In this document: one piece after another, positions 46,401-54,313 of the stretch
Position numbering within the stretch: position 1 is the first letter of the stretch
Layout of the letters: each line of letters starts with the position of its first letter
From: Niveispirillum sp. SYP-B3756
Lineage (GTDB): Bacteria; Pseudomonadota; Alphaproteobacteria; Azospirillales; Azospirillaceae
Length of the DNA: 64,000 nucleotides
Direction of reading: 5' to 3'
Assembly (NCBI RefSeq): GCF_009495745.1
Contig: NZ_WIDQ01000007.1
Span: 62,001 to 126,000, forward strand
Position numbers and translations under genes: made by a program
Notes under the pieces: generated by a model
The model's input: the letters and a program-made list of their open reading frames with translations, nothing else
What the model was told of the DNA's origin: nothing
Databases searched by the model: none

Positions 46401-47960
46401 CTATCGTTCCGCAACGTTGGTCTGACGCGAGGCCAGGGCTTGGCGATAAAAGGCCCCATCGCGCAGAAGATTGCGCGCCACGGCCATGCCAAGGGCCGAT
46501 TCCGGCCCGGTGGCGCTTGCCGCCGGGCATTCCTGGCGCAGGCCGGGGCGCAGCTTTTCATCCTCCGTGGCCGCCATGCGCAGGCGCACCAGTTGGGTTT
46601 GGGCGCCACGATCCACCCGCCCCGCCTCACCCAGCAGCGACTCCATCGTCACGCCGGCACGGGTCAGGCAGAGATTCGGCTGAAGGCCCTGTCCGTCGAA
46701 GCTGTAGCCGCTGGGGGCATAGATGCGTGACCAGGTGATGAACAGTTCCCCGCCATTGGGCAACTGGGTCACATGCTGCACACTGCCCTTGCCAAAGCTG
46801 GAACTGCCCACCAACAGGGCGCGGCCGGCATCCTGCAGGGCGGCGGCGACGATTTCGGCCGAAGAGGCCGTATTGCCATCGATCAGCACCACCAGCGGCA
46901 GGTCGGGGAAGGCCGTCATCGGCCTTTGCGCCTCGAACCATTGCACCGAATTGGGGTGGCGGCCGCGCGTGGTGATGATACGACCCTGCGGCACGAACAG
47001 GTTCACCACCCCCACCGCCTGCACCATCACCCCGCCGGGATTGCCGCGCAGATCCATCACCACGCCCTTCAGCGGGCCGGATTTCTCCTGCGCGCGCAGG
47101 ATGGCCTGGCGGACATGTTCCTGGGTGGCGTTGTTGAACCGGTCGATCTTCAGCTGGATAATGCCATCCTGCAGGCTGGCCCTGACCATATTGGGCACCA
47201 GGTGCCGCCGCCGCACGGTGACGGTGCGGGCCTGGGCGTCATCCGGCCCGACGCGCAATTCCACATTGGTGCCCTCGGGCCCCTGGATCATGGATGACAG
47301 CGTCTCATACCCCATGGAAACGGTGCGCAAGCCGGCCACGGCGAGAATCCGGTCCCCCACCTTGATGCCGGCCAGATCGGCAGGGCCGTCGGGCACCAGG
47401 TCCGACACCGCGAATCCACCGCCTTCGGCATCCCGTATGGAAACGCCGATCCCGTCATAGCCTTCGCGCTGGGATCGCTCCTTCTGCGCCTTGTTGGGTT
47501 CGGCATAGCGGGAATAGGGGTCCAGATCGGCCATCATGCCGTCGAACATGTCGCGGTACACCGCCTCCGCCGGGCGGGCCGCCAGGGTGGGGGAGGCGGT
47601 GCGCATGGCGCGCAGCATTTCGGCCGTCAGGGCGGCCCAGCGTTCCGGAATGGTGTCACCGGGCTGGGGCAGGCGGGCCTGTTCCTTGCCATCGCGCAGC
47701 AGCAGGAACAGGCCCTCGTGCTGCACCACCCACAGTGCCCCATCGGCCGTGGCCACCCGGCGCAGCCCATCCGTCACCAGTTGCGGCATGGATACGGGCT
47801 TCAGCCAATTATCAGCGATGGGACGGAAGGCGACGGTGAATAATTGTTCGGCGGTGACACTGCCGGTCTGGGCGGGTTGCTGCAGCTCGGCATGGTTGGC
47901 GGCACAGCCGCCGATCAGGCTGAACAGAAGCAGGACAGGCGCCAGCCGTCGTCTCACCAT
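46401..47960 (-). CDS. S41-family (C-terminal processing) protease, lipoprotein
   Basis: A 519-residue periplasmic protease of the CtpA/tail-specific family. The N-terminus MVRRRLAPVLLLFSLIGGC ends in a lipobox cysteine (about residue 19). A PDZ domain follows (GGGFAVSDLVPDGPADLAGI, about 195-215 on). The S41 catalytic serine is in IDGNTASSAEIVAAAL and the lysine in SSSFGKGSVQHVTQLPNGG. The second of two close ATGs (47960) has the better ribosome-binding spacing. It lies 125 bases downstream of the rnr gene, in the same direction. Confidence 0.9.
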   Translation of the reverse strand: MVRRRLAPVLLLFSLIGGCAANHAELQQPAQTGSVTAEQLFTVAFRPIADNWLKPVSMPQLVTDGLRRVATADGALWVVQHEGLFLLLRDGKEQARLPQPGDTIPERWAALTAEMLRAMRTASPTLAARPAEAVYRDMFDGMMADLDPYSRYAEPNKAQKERSQREGYDGIGVSIRDAEGGGFAVSDLVPDGPADLAGIKVGDRILAVAGLRTVSMGYETLSSMIQGPEGTNVELRVGPDDAQARTVTVRRRHLVPNMVRASLQDGIIQLKIDRFNNATQEHVRQAILRAQEKSGPLKGVVMDLRGNPGGVMVQAVGVVNLFVPQGRIITTRGRHPNSVQWFEAQRPMTAFPDLPLVVLIDGNTASSAEIVAAALQDAGRALLVGSSSFGKGSVQHVTQLPNGGELFITWSRIYAPSGYSFDGQGLQPNLCLTRAGVTMESLLGEAGRVDRGAQTQLVRLRMAATEDEKLRPGLRQECPAASATGPESALGMAVARNLLRDGAFYRQALASRQTNVAER

Positions 47961-48085
47961 GCACATTTCCCCCGCGCGGGTGCCGGCTTCATTGGCGGCA
48001 CCTCTGTAATAACAGAGAGTGCCGCAGCCGTGCGGGGGCGTAAAGCCGCCTATTACGCGCAAAGGGTCAGGCGCACAGGCTTTTT

Positions 48086-50368
48086 TTAGCGCCGCCGACG
48101 CGGCGGGCGGGGGGCGTCGATGGAAGGTGCCGGTGCCTCCTCCCCCCGCTTGCCGCGGCCGCGATGGCTGGCCCCGGTGCCGCTGCCACGCCCGGCCGGC
48201 ATCTCTGACCCATCATCATGCAGCAGGCGGAACACCATGGAACCGGTGATGGCGTCGGCCTCCAGCAACCGCACCTTCACCCGTTCGCCCAGCTTGAACA
48301 CCCGGCGGTGCCGCCGCCCGATCAGGGCGTGATGGATTTCATCATGGTCATAGAAATCATCGGGCAGGGTGGAAATGGGCACAATGCCTTCCGCCCCGGT
48401 TTCATCCAGCGTGACGAACAGGCCGAAATGGGTGACGCCGCTGGTCTTGCCGCTGAAGGTGGCCCCCACGCGGTCAGCCAGATAGGCGGCAATATAGCGA
48501 TCCAGCGCATCACGCTCGGCCTCGGCGGCGCGGCGTTCGGTGCCGGAAATCTGTTCGCCCATCTTGTCAAACCGGCCCATTTCCTCATCTGTCAGGCCGC
48601 CATCGCCCAGCCCATAGGCGCGCACCAGGGCGCGATGGACAACCAAGTCGGCATAACGGCGGATGGGGCTGGTGAAATGGGCGTAACGGGCCAGGGCCAG
48701 CCCGAAATGGCCGATATTGTCGGGCTGATAAACCGCCTGGGCTTGGGAGCGCAGGATGACGGTGGAGATCAACTCCGACTCTGGCGTGTCGCGCGCCTTG
48801 TCCAGGATATTGGTGAAGGTGGCCGGGCGCAGCACCTGACCCTTGGCCAGATTATAGCCCATGCTTTTCAGGAATTCGCGCAGTGACTCCAGCTTGTCCA
48901 GCGCCGGCTCGGCATGGGCGCGGTACATGCAGGGGCTGGATTTCGCCTCCAAAGCCTCCGCCGCCGCCACATTGGCGGCGATCATGAATTCTTCCACCAG
49001 CCGGTGGCTGTCCAGCCGGGCGCGCACGCCGATGCTGGATATCTTGCCATCCTCCCCGATCACCACCTTGCGTTCGGGCAGGTCCAGTTCCAGCGTACCA
49101 CGCCGGCCCCGCGCATGGGCCAGCACCGCATAGGCTTGATAGAGCGGGCGGATCACCGGGTCCAGCAGCGGGCCGGTCAGCTCATCCGGCGCCCCATCCT
49201 GGGCCGCCTGCACCTGTTCATAGATCAGCCGCGCGGCCGACCGCATCAACCCGCGCACAAACTTGTGCCGCTTGATCTGGCCCGACGCGTCGATCCAGAT
49301 ATGCACGGCCAGACAGGCGCGGTTGACGCCCGGCTTCAGGCTGCACAGCTCATTCGACAGCGCCTCCGGCAGCATCGGCACGACCCGGTCGGGGAAGTAA
49401 CAGCTATTCCCCCGCTCATAGGCGGATCGGTCCAGCGCACTGCCGGGGCGGACATAGAAGCTGACATCGGCGATGGCGACCAGCAGATGGAAGCCGCCCT
49501 TATTGTTGGGGTCGGTATCCGGTTCGGCGAAGACGGCATCGTCGAAATCGCGCGCATCCGCCCCGTCGATGGTCACCAGCGGGTAATCACGCAGGTCGGT
49601 GCGCCCGGCCAGCGTCGGCTCCTCCGCCGCGGACGCCTCTTCCAGGGCGGCGGTGGGGAAAATAGTCGGGATGCCATGCTGGTGGATGGCGATCAGGCTG
49701 ATGGCGCGGGGTTCATCCACCCCGCCCAGCACCTCCACCACGCGGGCCTGTTTCAGGCCCAGGCGGGAGGAGGGCAGCAGTTCGGCGACCACCAAATCGC
49801 CGGGTTTCGCCTCGCCGGCATTTTGCGGCAGGATGACGAATTCCGACTTGGCGCGGCGGTCGGCCGGGCGCAGCCGCCCACCCTCCCGCCCCAACTCATA
49901 GACGCCGACCATCTGCGCCTGTTGGTTGCCATCCAGCTTGCGGATCGTTTTGCCTTCGTAATAATCATCCCGCAGCCGGTTCAGCCGTGCCAGCACCCGG
50001 TCGCCGATGGCGAAGCCGGCCTGGCCCCGTCGTTCTGGCATCATAACGATGCGCGGCGGATCATTTTCCGGGTCGGCCCAGTTCATCGGGCGGGCGATCA
50101 CCTCCCCATCGGCATCAATATCGCTGATGATCAGCACGCCCACGGGCGGCAGGCTGGCCGGCGGGGCCAGCCGTCGGCGACCGCCCTTTTCAATGGCACC
50201 ATCGCCTTCCAGATCGCGCAGCAGGTCTTTCAGCAGGATGCGGTTATCGCCCGTGATATGAAAGGCCCGCGCGATTTCCCGCTTCCCCACCGGCACCGGG
50301 CTTTCCCGGATGAATTCCAGTACCTGTTCCTTGGTGGGGAAGGGGGCTTCTTTCTTCGGGTTCTTCAC
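48086..50368 (-). CDS. rnr: Ribonuclease R
   Basis: A 760-residue 3'-5' exoribonuclease. The N-terminal winged helix and cold-shock domains are followed by the RNB catalytic domain with TIDGADARDFDDAVFAEPDT (metal-binding Asp cluster) and SFYVRPGSALDRSAYERGNS. Then come HFTSPIRRYADLVVHRALVR and a C-terminal S1 domain (GVTHFGLFVTLDETGAEGIV) with a basic Arg-rich tail. GTG 50368 (VKNPKKEAPFPTKEQVLEFI) is preferred; the extension to 50458 lacks family similarity. The usual alphaproteobacterial neighbour topA is absent. Confidence 0.95.
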   Translation of the reverse strand: MKNPKKEAPFPTKEQVLEFIRESPVPVGKREIARAFHITGDNRILLKDLLRDLEGDGAIEKGGRRRLAPPASLPPVGVLIISDIDADGEVIARPMNWADPENDPPRIVMMPERRGQAGFAIGDRVLARLNRLRDDYYEGKTIRKLDGNQQAQMVGVYELGREGGRLRPADRRAKSEFVILPQNAGEAKPGDLVVAELLPSSRLGLKQARVVEVLGGVDEPRAISLIAIHQHGIPTIFPTAALEEASAAEEPTLAGRTDLRDYPLVTIDGADARDFDDAVFAEPDTDPNNKGGFHLLVAIADVSFYVRPGSALDRSAYERGNSCYFPDRVVPMLPEALSNELCSLKPGVNRACLAVHIWIDASGQIKRHKFVRGLMRSAARLIYEQVQAAQDGAPDELTGPLLDPVIRPLYQAYAVLAHARGRRGTLELDLPERKVVIGEDGKISSIGVRARLDSHRLVEEFMIAANVAAAEALEAKSSPCMYRAHAEPALDKLESLREFLKSMGYNLAKGQVLRPATFTNILDKARDTPESELISTVILRSQAQAVYQPDNIGHFGLALARYAHFTSPIRRYADLVVHRALVRAYGLGDGGLTDEEMGRFDKMGEQISGTERRAAEAERDALDRYIAAYLADRVGATFSGKTSGVTHFGLFVTLDETGAEGIVPISTLPDDFYDHDEIHHALIGRRHRRVFKLGERVKVRLLEADAITGSMVFRLLHDDGSEMPAGRGSGTGASHRGRGKRGEEAPAPSIDAPRPPRRRR

Positions 50369-50490
50369 GGGCGCGCAAATCCAGCAGGGGGAGATAAGGG
50401 GTTCATGTGGCGCGCACCATGCCACAATTCCACCCGCCCGGCCCCGCCTTTCCCGCATAGGGCTTGCGCTGGCGAGCGGGTTGCCTCATC

Positions 50491-50514
50491 ATATGCCTAT
50501 AAAGTGGGGCATAT
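50491..50514. promoter_or_regulatory. Candidate operator/promoter of the RES/Xre pair
   Basis: ATATGCC and GGCATAT form a 7-base inverted repeat with a 10-base spacer that includes TATAAA, a good -10 hexamer. It is located 15 bases before the antitoxin start. Binding here by the antitoxin would cover the -10, as expected for autoregulation. Confidence 0.6.
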
Positions 50515-50529
50515 TTAGAGGTGTCGCCG

Positions 50530-50895
50530 ATGGCTGTTGCATCGATCCTGGCCGACATGATCCAGCCTGATGGCATTGTCGCCACCGACAGGCTGGCGGA
50601 TCATCTGCATCTTACCAAGACGGAACTGGCCCAGGCGGCGGGCCTGTCGCGCGATGCCGTCTCCAAATCCGCGCGTCTGCACAGCCGCAATACCCAGGCC
50701 CGCCTGCGCGATCTGGTGGAGATTATCAACCGGGTGCAGCCCTGGGCGGGGTCGGTACAGCAGGCCTTCGCTTGGTACCGGTCGCAGCCGCTGCCCTCCT
50801 TCGGGGATCAGACGGCGGAAGATCTGGTGCGTGAAGGACGAGCCGACGCGGTGAAGCGTCACCTGTCCCGGCTGGCGCTGGGCGGCTTCGCGTGA
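50530..50895 (+). CDS. Xre/MbcA/ParS-type antitoxin of a RES/Xre toxin-antitoxin system
   Basis: A 121-residue protein. The N-terminal part is an HTH-like domain (ADHLHLTKTELAQAAGLSRD, about residues 22-41). The C-terminal part is the MbcA/ParS toxin-binding domain (LRDLVEIINRVQPWAGSVQQ, AFAWYRSQPLPSFGDQTAED, LVREGRADAVKRHLSRLALG). It overlaps the RES toxin gene by four bases (GTGA). ATG 50530 with AGAGGTG upstream is preferred to GTG 50521. A palindrome upstream is a likely autoregulatory operator. Confidence 0.92.
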   Translation: MAVASILADMIQPDGIVATDRLADHLHLTKTELAQAAGLSRDAVSKSARLHSRNTQARLRDLVEIINRVQPWAGSVQQAFAWYRSQPLPSFGDQTAEDLVREGRADAVKRHLSRLALGGFA

Positions 50896-51416
50896 AGCAG
50901 CCCTGGCGGGGCGTGGTGTATCGCGCCCATCATCCCCGTTGGGCCTTCGCGCCCGATAGCGGGGAGGGGGCGGCCCGGTTCGGTGGCCGCTTCAACCCGG
51001 TGGGCACACCCGCGCTTTACACGGCCCTACGCCTGCAAGGGGCCTGGACGGAAGCGCAGCAGGCTTTCCCCTTCAAGGCCCAGCCCATGACCATGGTGGC
51101 CTATCAGGTGGATTGCGCGGATATGGTGGATCTGACCGATCCGGCGATTCTGACCGCTTGGGGGATCGCCGGGGCCGATCTGGCCTGCGCCTGGGAGGAT
51201 ATGGCTGACCGGGGCATTGAACCGCCGAGCTGGGCGCTGGCAAAGCGGCTGGTCGCGGCGGGCTGTGCCGGCATCCTGGCGCCCAGCTTTGCCGCCGGGG
51301 CGCAAGCGGGCGACATCAATGCCATCTTCTGGCACTGGTCGCCCGATCCGCCGTATCAGGTGCGGGTGGTGGATGATCTGGGGCGACTGCCGCGCGACGA
51401 TACGTCCTGGCGTTAA
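50892..51416 (+). CDS. RES-domain toxin
   Basis: A 174-residue RES-domain protein. These toxins degrade NAD+ when not held by the Xre/ParS antitoxin. The R...R and GRFNPVGTPALYTALRLQGA segments (about residues 11-50) carry the conserved Arg and Tyr of the NAD site. Residues ending in the QVRVVDDLGRL strand complete the fold. The GTG start overlaps the antitoxin stop. Its stop codon overlaps that of the fructokinase gene on the opposite strand (TTAA). Confidence 0.93.
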   Translation: MKQPWRGVVYRAHHPRWAFAPDSGEGAARFGGRFNPVGTPALYTALRLQGAWTEAQQAFPFKAQPMTMVAYQVDCADMVDLTDPAILTAWGIAGADLACAWEDMADRGIEPPSWALAKRLVAAGCAGILAPSFAAGAQAGDINAIFWHWSPDPPYQVRVVDDLGRLPRDDTSWR

Positions 51417-52291
51417 CCCGCCAGCGCCCCCGCCCCCAGCACAATCGCCCCCAGCACGCCGGACAGGCTGTCCAGCCCCGGCGGTACGATCATTTGCGCA
51501 TCGCCTTCCAGGGCCGGGCTGCGCACGTAGCCAGCCAGATGGCGGCGCATCGCCGCTTCGGCACTGGCGCGCACCTGCGGGCGCTGGCCCACGCCACCGC
51601 CCAGGATGATCCGGCGCGGCGAGGTGACCAGCAGCAGGGAGGCGCAGAGCTGGCCGATATAGTCCCCCACCAGTTCCCAGACCGGGTGATCCTCGCCCAA
51701 GGTTTCCGCTGGCTGGCCGACGCGGGCGGCGATGGCCGGGCCGCTGGCCAGCCCTTCCAGGCAATCGCCATGGAAGGGGCAATGGCCTTTGAACGGGTCG
51801 CGCTGGGCATCCCGGCGGACCAGCAGATGCCCCGCCTCCGGATGCAGCAGCCCATGCACCGGCGCGCCATTCACCACCAGCCCGACGCCGATGCCGGTGC
51901 CGACGGTGATATAGGCGTAGTCGCGCAAGCCCTTGGCTGCCCCCCAGCGCCCTTCACCCAAGGCGGCACCGTTCACATCGGTATCCAGCACCACCGGCAC
52001 GCCGAACCGCTCGGCCAGCGGGGTCACCAGGGGCGTGTCGGTCCAGCCGGGTTTGGGTGTGTTGGTGATGCGCAAGCCGCCCGGATCGGTGGGGTCAAGG
52101 CAGAGCGGGCCGAAGCTGGCCACGCCGATGGCATCGAACGGCCCCAGCCCGGCCAGCGCGTCGATCACCGCCGCCATGGTGCTGGCCGGGTCGCGGGTGG
52201 GGATGCGGATGCCTGGGGTCAGGTCATCCGGCCCGCTGCCCGCCGCCACCACGATCTTGGTGCCGCCCAATTCAATACCCGCGATGCGCAT
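51413..52291 (-). CDS. ROK-family fructokinase
   Basis: A 292-residue sugar kinase of the ROK family, closest by motif to fructokinases (YdhR/GmuE/ScrK-ROK type). The ATP-binding IAGIELGGTKIVVAAG motif is at the start. The ROK zinc motif is at about 157-181 (HLLVRRDAQRDPFKGHCPFH, then GDCLEGLASGP). The sugar-binding and catalytic Asp lie in VVLDTDVNGAALGE, and the second phosphate loop in ILGGGVGQRP. It lies 31 bases after amylosucrase and would phosphorylate the fructose released from sucrose. Confidence 0.92.
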   Translation of the reverse strand: MRIAGIELGGTKIVVAAGSGPDDLTPGIRIPTRDPASTMAAVIDALAGLGPFDAIGVASFGPLCLDPTDPGGLRITNTPKPGWTDTPLVTPLAERFGVPVVLDTDVNGAALGEGRWGAAKGLRDYAYITVGTGIGVGLVVNGAPVHGLLHPEAGHLLVRRDAQRDPFKGHCPFHGDCLEGLASGPAIAARVGQPAETLGEDHPVWELVGDYIGQLCASLLLVTSPRRIILGGGVGQRPQVRASAEAAMRRHLAGYVRSPALEGDAQMIVPPGLDSLSGVLGAIVLGAGALAG

Positions 52292-52322
52292 TTTTTTGCC
52301 TCCCTGCTTTATAGCCGTTCCA

Positions 52323-54161
52323 TCATGCCACAGAAGGCACCAGCCAGCGCAGGCCCCACGGGGGCAGCGTCACGCCATCCACCGACAAGGCATCCCCGCC
52401 CAACAGGTCGACCCAGCCGCCAGCGCCCGCCCAGGCGGACAGGTCCGCCGCGAGAGTCTGGCCGCTGAAATTGCCCAGGCAGATCAGCCGGTCGCCGCCC
52501 TGATTGGCCCGTTCGAACGCCAGCAGGGCGGGGTTGGGCAGCTCCAGCGGGCGGGCGGGGTTGCCACCATGCATGGCTTTGCGGCCCTGGCGCAGGCGGG
52601 CGAACTGGGACAGGGCGGCGTGGATCGGGCCTTCTGCCCGCTGCCAATCCATCTGCGGCCGGTGCAGCCAGCGCCCATCCAGCGCCTGATCAGGCACGCT
52701 GGCATAATCGGCATCGTTGGTCAGCGCCCGTTCATCGCCCATATAGATGGCGGGAATGCCATCCAGCGCGAAGGTGACGCCATAGGCCAGCCGCAGCCGG
52801 GCCAGCGCCGAAGCATCATCCGCCCCACCATCGCGCAGGCCCGCCAGCGAGGCCGCCATGCCGTTGGTGGAGCGCACGGCACCCGGTTCCCCCTGGAACG
52901 CCCGCCCATCGGGCTGGAAGGGGCCGGCGGCCTGACCGGCATAGAAATCAGAAATCCAGGCCAGCTTGTCGTCCGGGATCACGCCCTTCAGGGCGGCCCA
53001 GATAATATCATCATGGCAGCGGACATAGGTCAGCCAGCCGGCCCCCGCCGGGCGGGCCAGCGCATCGGTCAGGCAGCGGCGCAGCGGACCGGTATCACCG
53101 GTGGCCAGCCCAGCCCACAGCGCCGTCATGGCGGTATTATTATAGGCCAGATGGCATTCCGGCTTCTCCGGCGTGCCCAGGAAGGGTAGCACCTCTGCCA
53201 AGCCTACAATCGCCTCTGCCTTCAAGGCGACGGCGGGGCAGGCGATGGCCAGCAGGGCCCGCCAGGCCCGCACCACCAGATGGGTTTCCGGCAGGCCCCG
53301 GCAATCGGTGCCGATGCGTTTCCACAGGAAGGGTGCGCTGTCCAGGCGGAACACCTCCGCCCCCTGGTTGGCCAGGAACAGCAGCACATCCATCATTTCG
53401 ATAAAGACGGCCGGGTTGGCGTAGTTCAGATCCCACTGGAACGGATAGAAGGTTGTCCAGACATAGCCCCCCATCTCCGGCACATGGGTGAAATTGCCGG
53501 GCGCTGTCTGCGGGAACACCTGACCCAGGCGGGATTCATAGGCATCCACCAAGGCCTTGTCTTCCAGCACATGGTAAAACTGGCGGAAATGCAGGTCGCC
53601 CGCCAAGGCTGCCAGCGCCCAGGGATGTTCGGCTGCCGTATGGTTGCAGACAATATCCAGGCACAGGCTGATCTGGCGGGCGCGCAGGGCGGCGGCCAGA
53701 TCGCGCAGATCATCGAGGCTGCCCAGCTTGGGATCAACATCGCGGAAATCGGCCACGGCAAAGCCGCCATCGCTGTCGCCTGGACGGGGTTTCAACAGCG
53801 GCAGCGGGTGGAAATAGCGCACGCCCAGGCGCGACAACTCATCCAGCTTTTCTTTCGTGCCGGCCAGCGTGCCCCCGAACCGGTCGATATAGGTGCAGTA
53901 CCCCACCATTTCCGGCTGCTGGAACCAGTCCGGCGTTTCCTGTCGCGCCACGTCCAGGGCCAGCAGGTCGGCCGGCCGGGCGGCAGCACTGGCCAGCAGG
54001 CGGGCCGCCAGTTTCTGTTCCCACAAGGCCAGATCGGCGTGACCGGCATAAAGCGTGCGGAAGGCGGCCAGGGCGGATGGCCAGTGACGGGCGATCCGCG
54101 CCGTCAGGCGCTGGGCCAGATCGGCATCGGCAAGGGTGACCGGCAGGGGAAAGCTGCTCAT
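52323..54161 (-). CDS. Amylosucrase-type GH13 enzyme
   Basis: A 612-residue glycoside hydrolase family 13 (subfamily 4-like) protein. Amylosucrases transfer glucose from sucrose to an alpha-1,4-glucan and release fructose; sucrose hydrolysis is a side reaction. The N-terminal helical domain is followed by the barrel. The catalytic residues are expected in EVFRLDSAPFLWKRIGT (nucleophile Asp), LKAEAIVGLAEVLPFLG (acid/base Glu) and YVRCHDDIIWAALKG (Asp); all three are present. The N-terminal length and ETPDWFQQPEMVGYCTYIDR fit the family. No signal peptide is seen, so it should be cytoplasmic. It follows the TonB receptor and precedes fructokinase. Confidence 0.9.
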   Translation of the reverse strand: MSSFPLPVTLADADLAQRLTARIARHWPSALAAFRTLYAGHADLALWEQKLAARLLASAAARPADLLALDVARQETPDWFQQPEMVGYCTYIDRFGGTLAGTKEKLDELSRLGVRYFHPLPLLKPRPGDSDGGFAVADFRDVDPKLGSLDDLRDLAAALRARQISLCLDIVCNHTAAEHPWALAALAGDLHFRQFYHVLEDKALVDAYESRLGQVFPQTAPGNFTHVPEMGGYVWTTFYPFQWDLNYANPAVFIEMMDVLLFLANQGAEVFRLDSAPFLWKRIGTDCRGLPETHLVVRAWRALLAIACPAVALKAEAIVGLAEVLPFLGTPEKPECHLAYNNTAMTALWAGLATGDTGPLRRCLTDALARPAGAGWLTYVRCHDDIIWAALKGVIPDDKLAWISDFYAGQAAGPFQPDGRAFQGEPGAVRSTNGMAASLAGLRDGGADDASALARLRLAYGVTFALDGIPAIYMGDERALTNDADYASVPDQALDGRWLHRPQMDWQRAEGPIHAALSQFARLRQGRKAMHGGNPARPLELPNPALLAFERANQGGDRLICLGNFSGQTLAADLSAWAGAGGWVDLLGGDALSVDGVTLPPWGLRWLVPSVA

Positions 54162-54313
54162 GGCAAAGGGCTTTCTTGAAAAACGGTATCAAGCAATCAA
54201 CAAAAATGACCCGGCCAGGGGCAGAGGTTGGAGGGGGATAGGCCCCCGGCCGGGAACCCGTTCTGATCCAGGCGGGCCAGGTCAGGGACCGGCCCGCCCG
54301 CCTGGGCGGGGTA

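Noticed and set aside
48002..48017. CTCTGT-N4-ACAGAG palindrome near the S41 protease start as an operator
   Set aside because: Short arms, not conserved elsewhere in the window apart from a partial likeness to 22982-23019; could be chance.
54175..54193. CTTGAAAAACGGTATCAAG as a third LacI operator before amylosucrase
   Set aside because: Its arms are only five bases, the centre does not match the two good sites, and it lies within the apparent operon.
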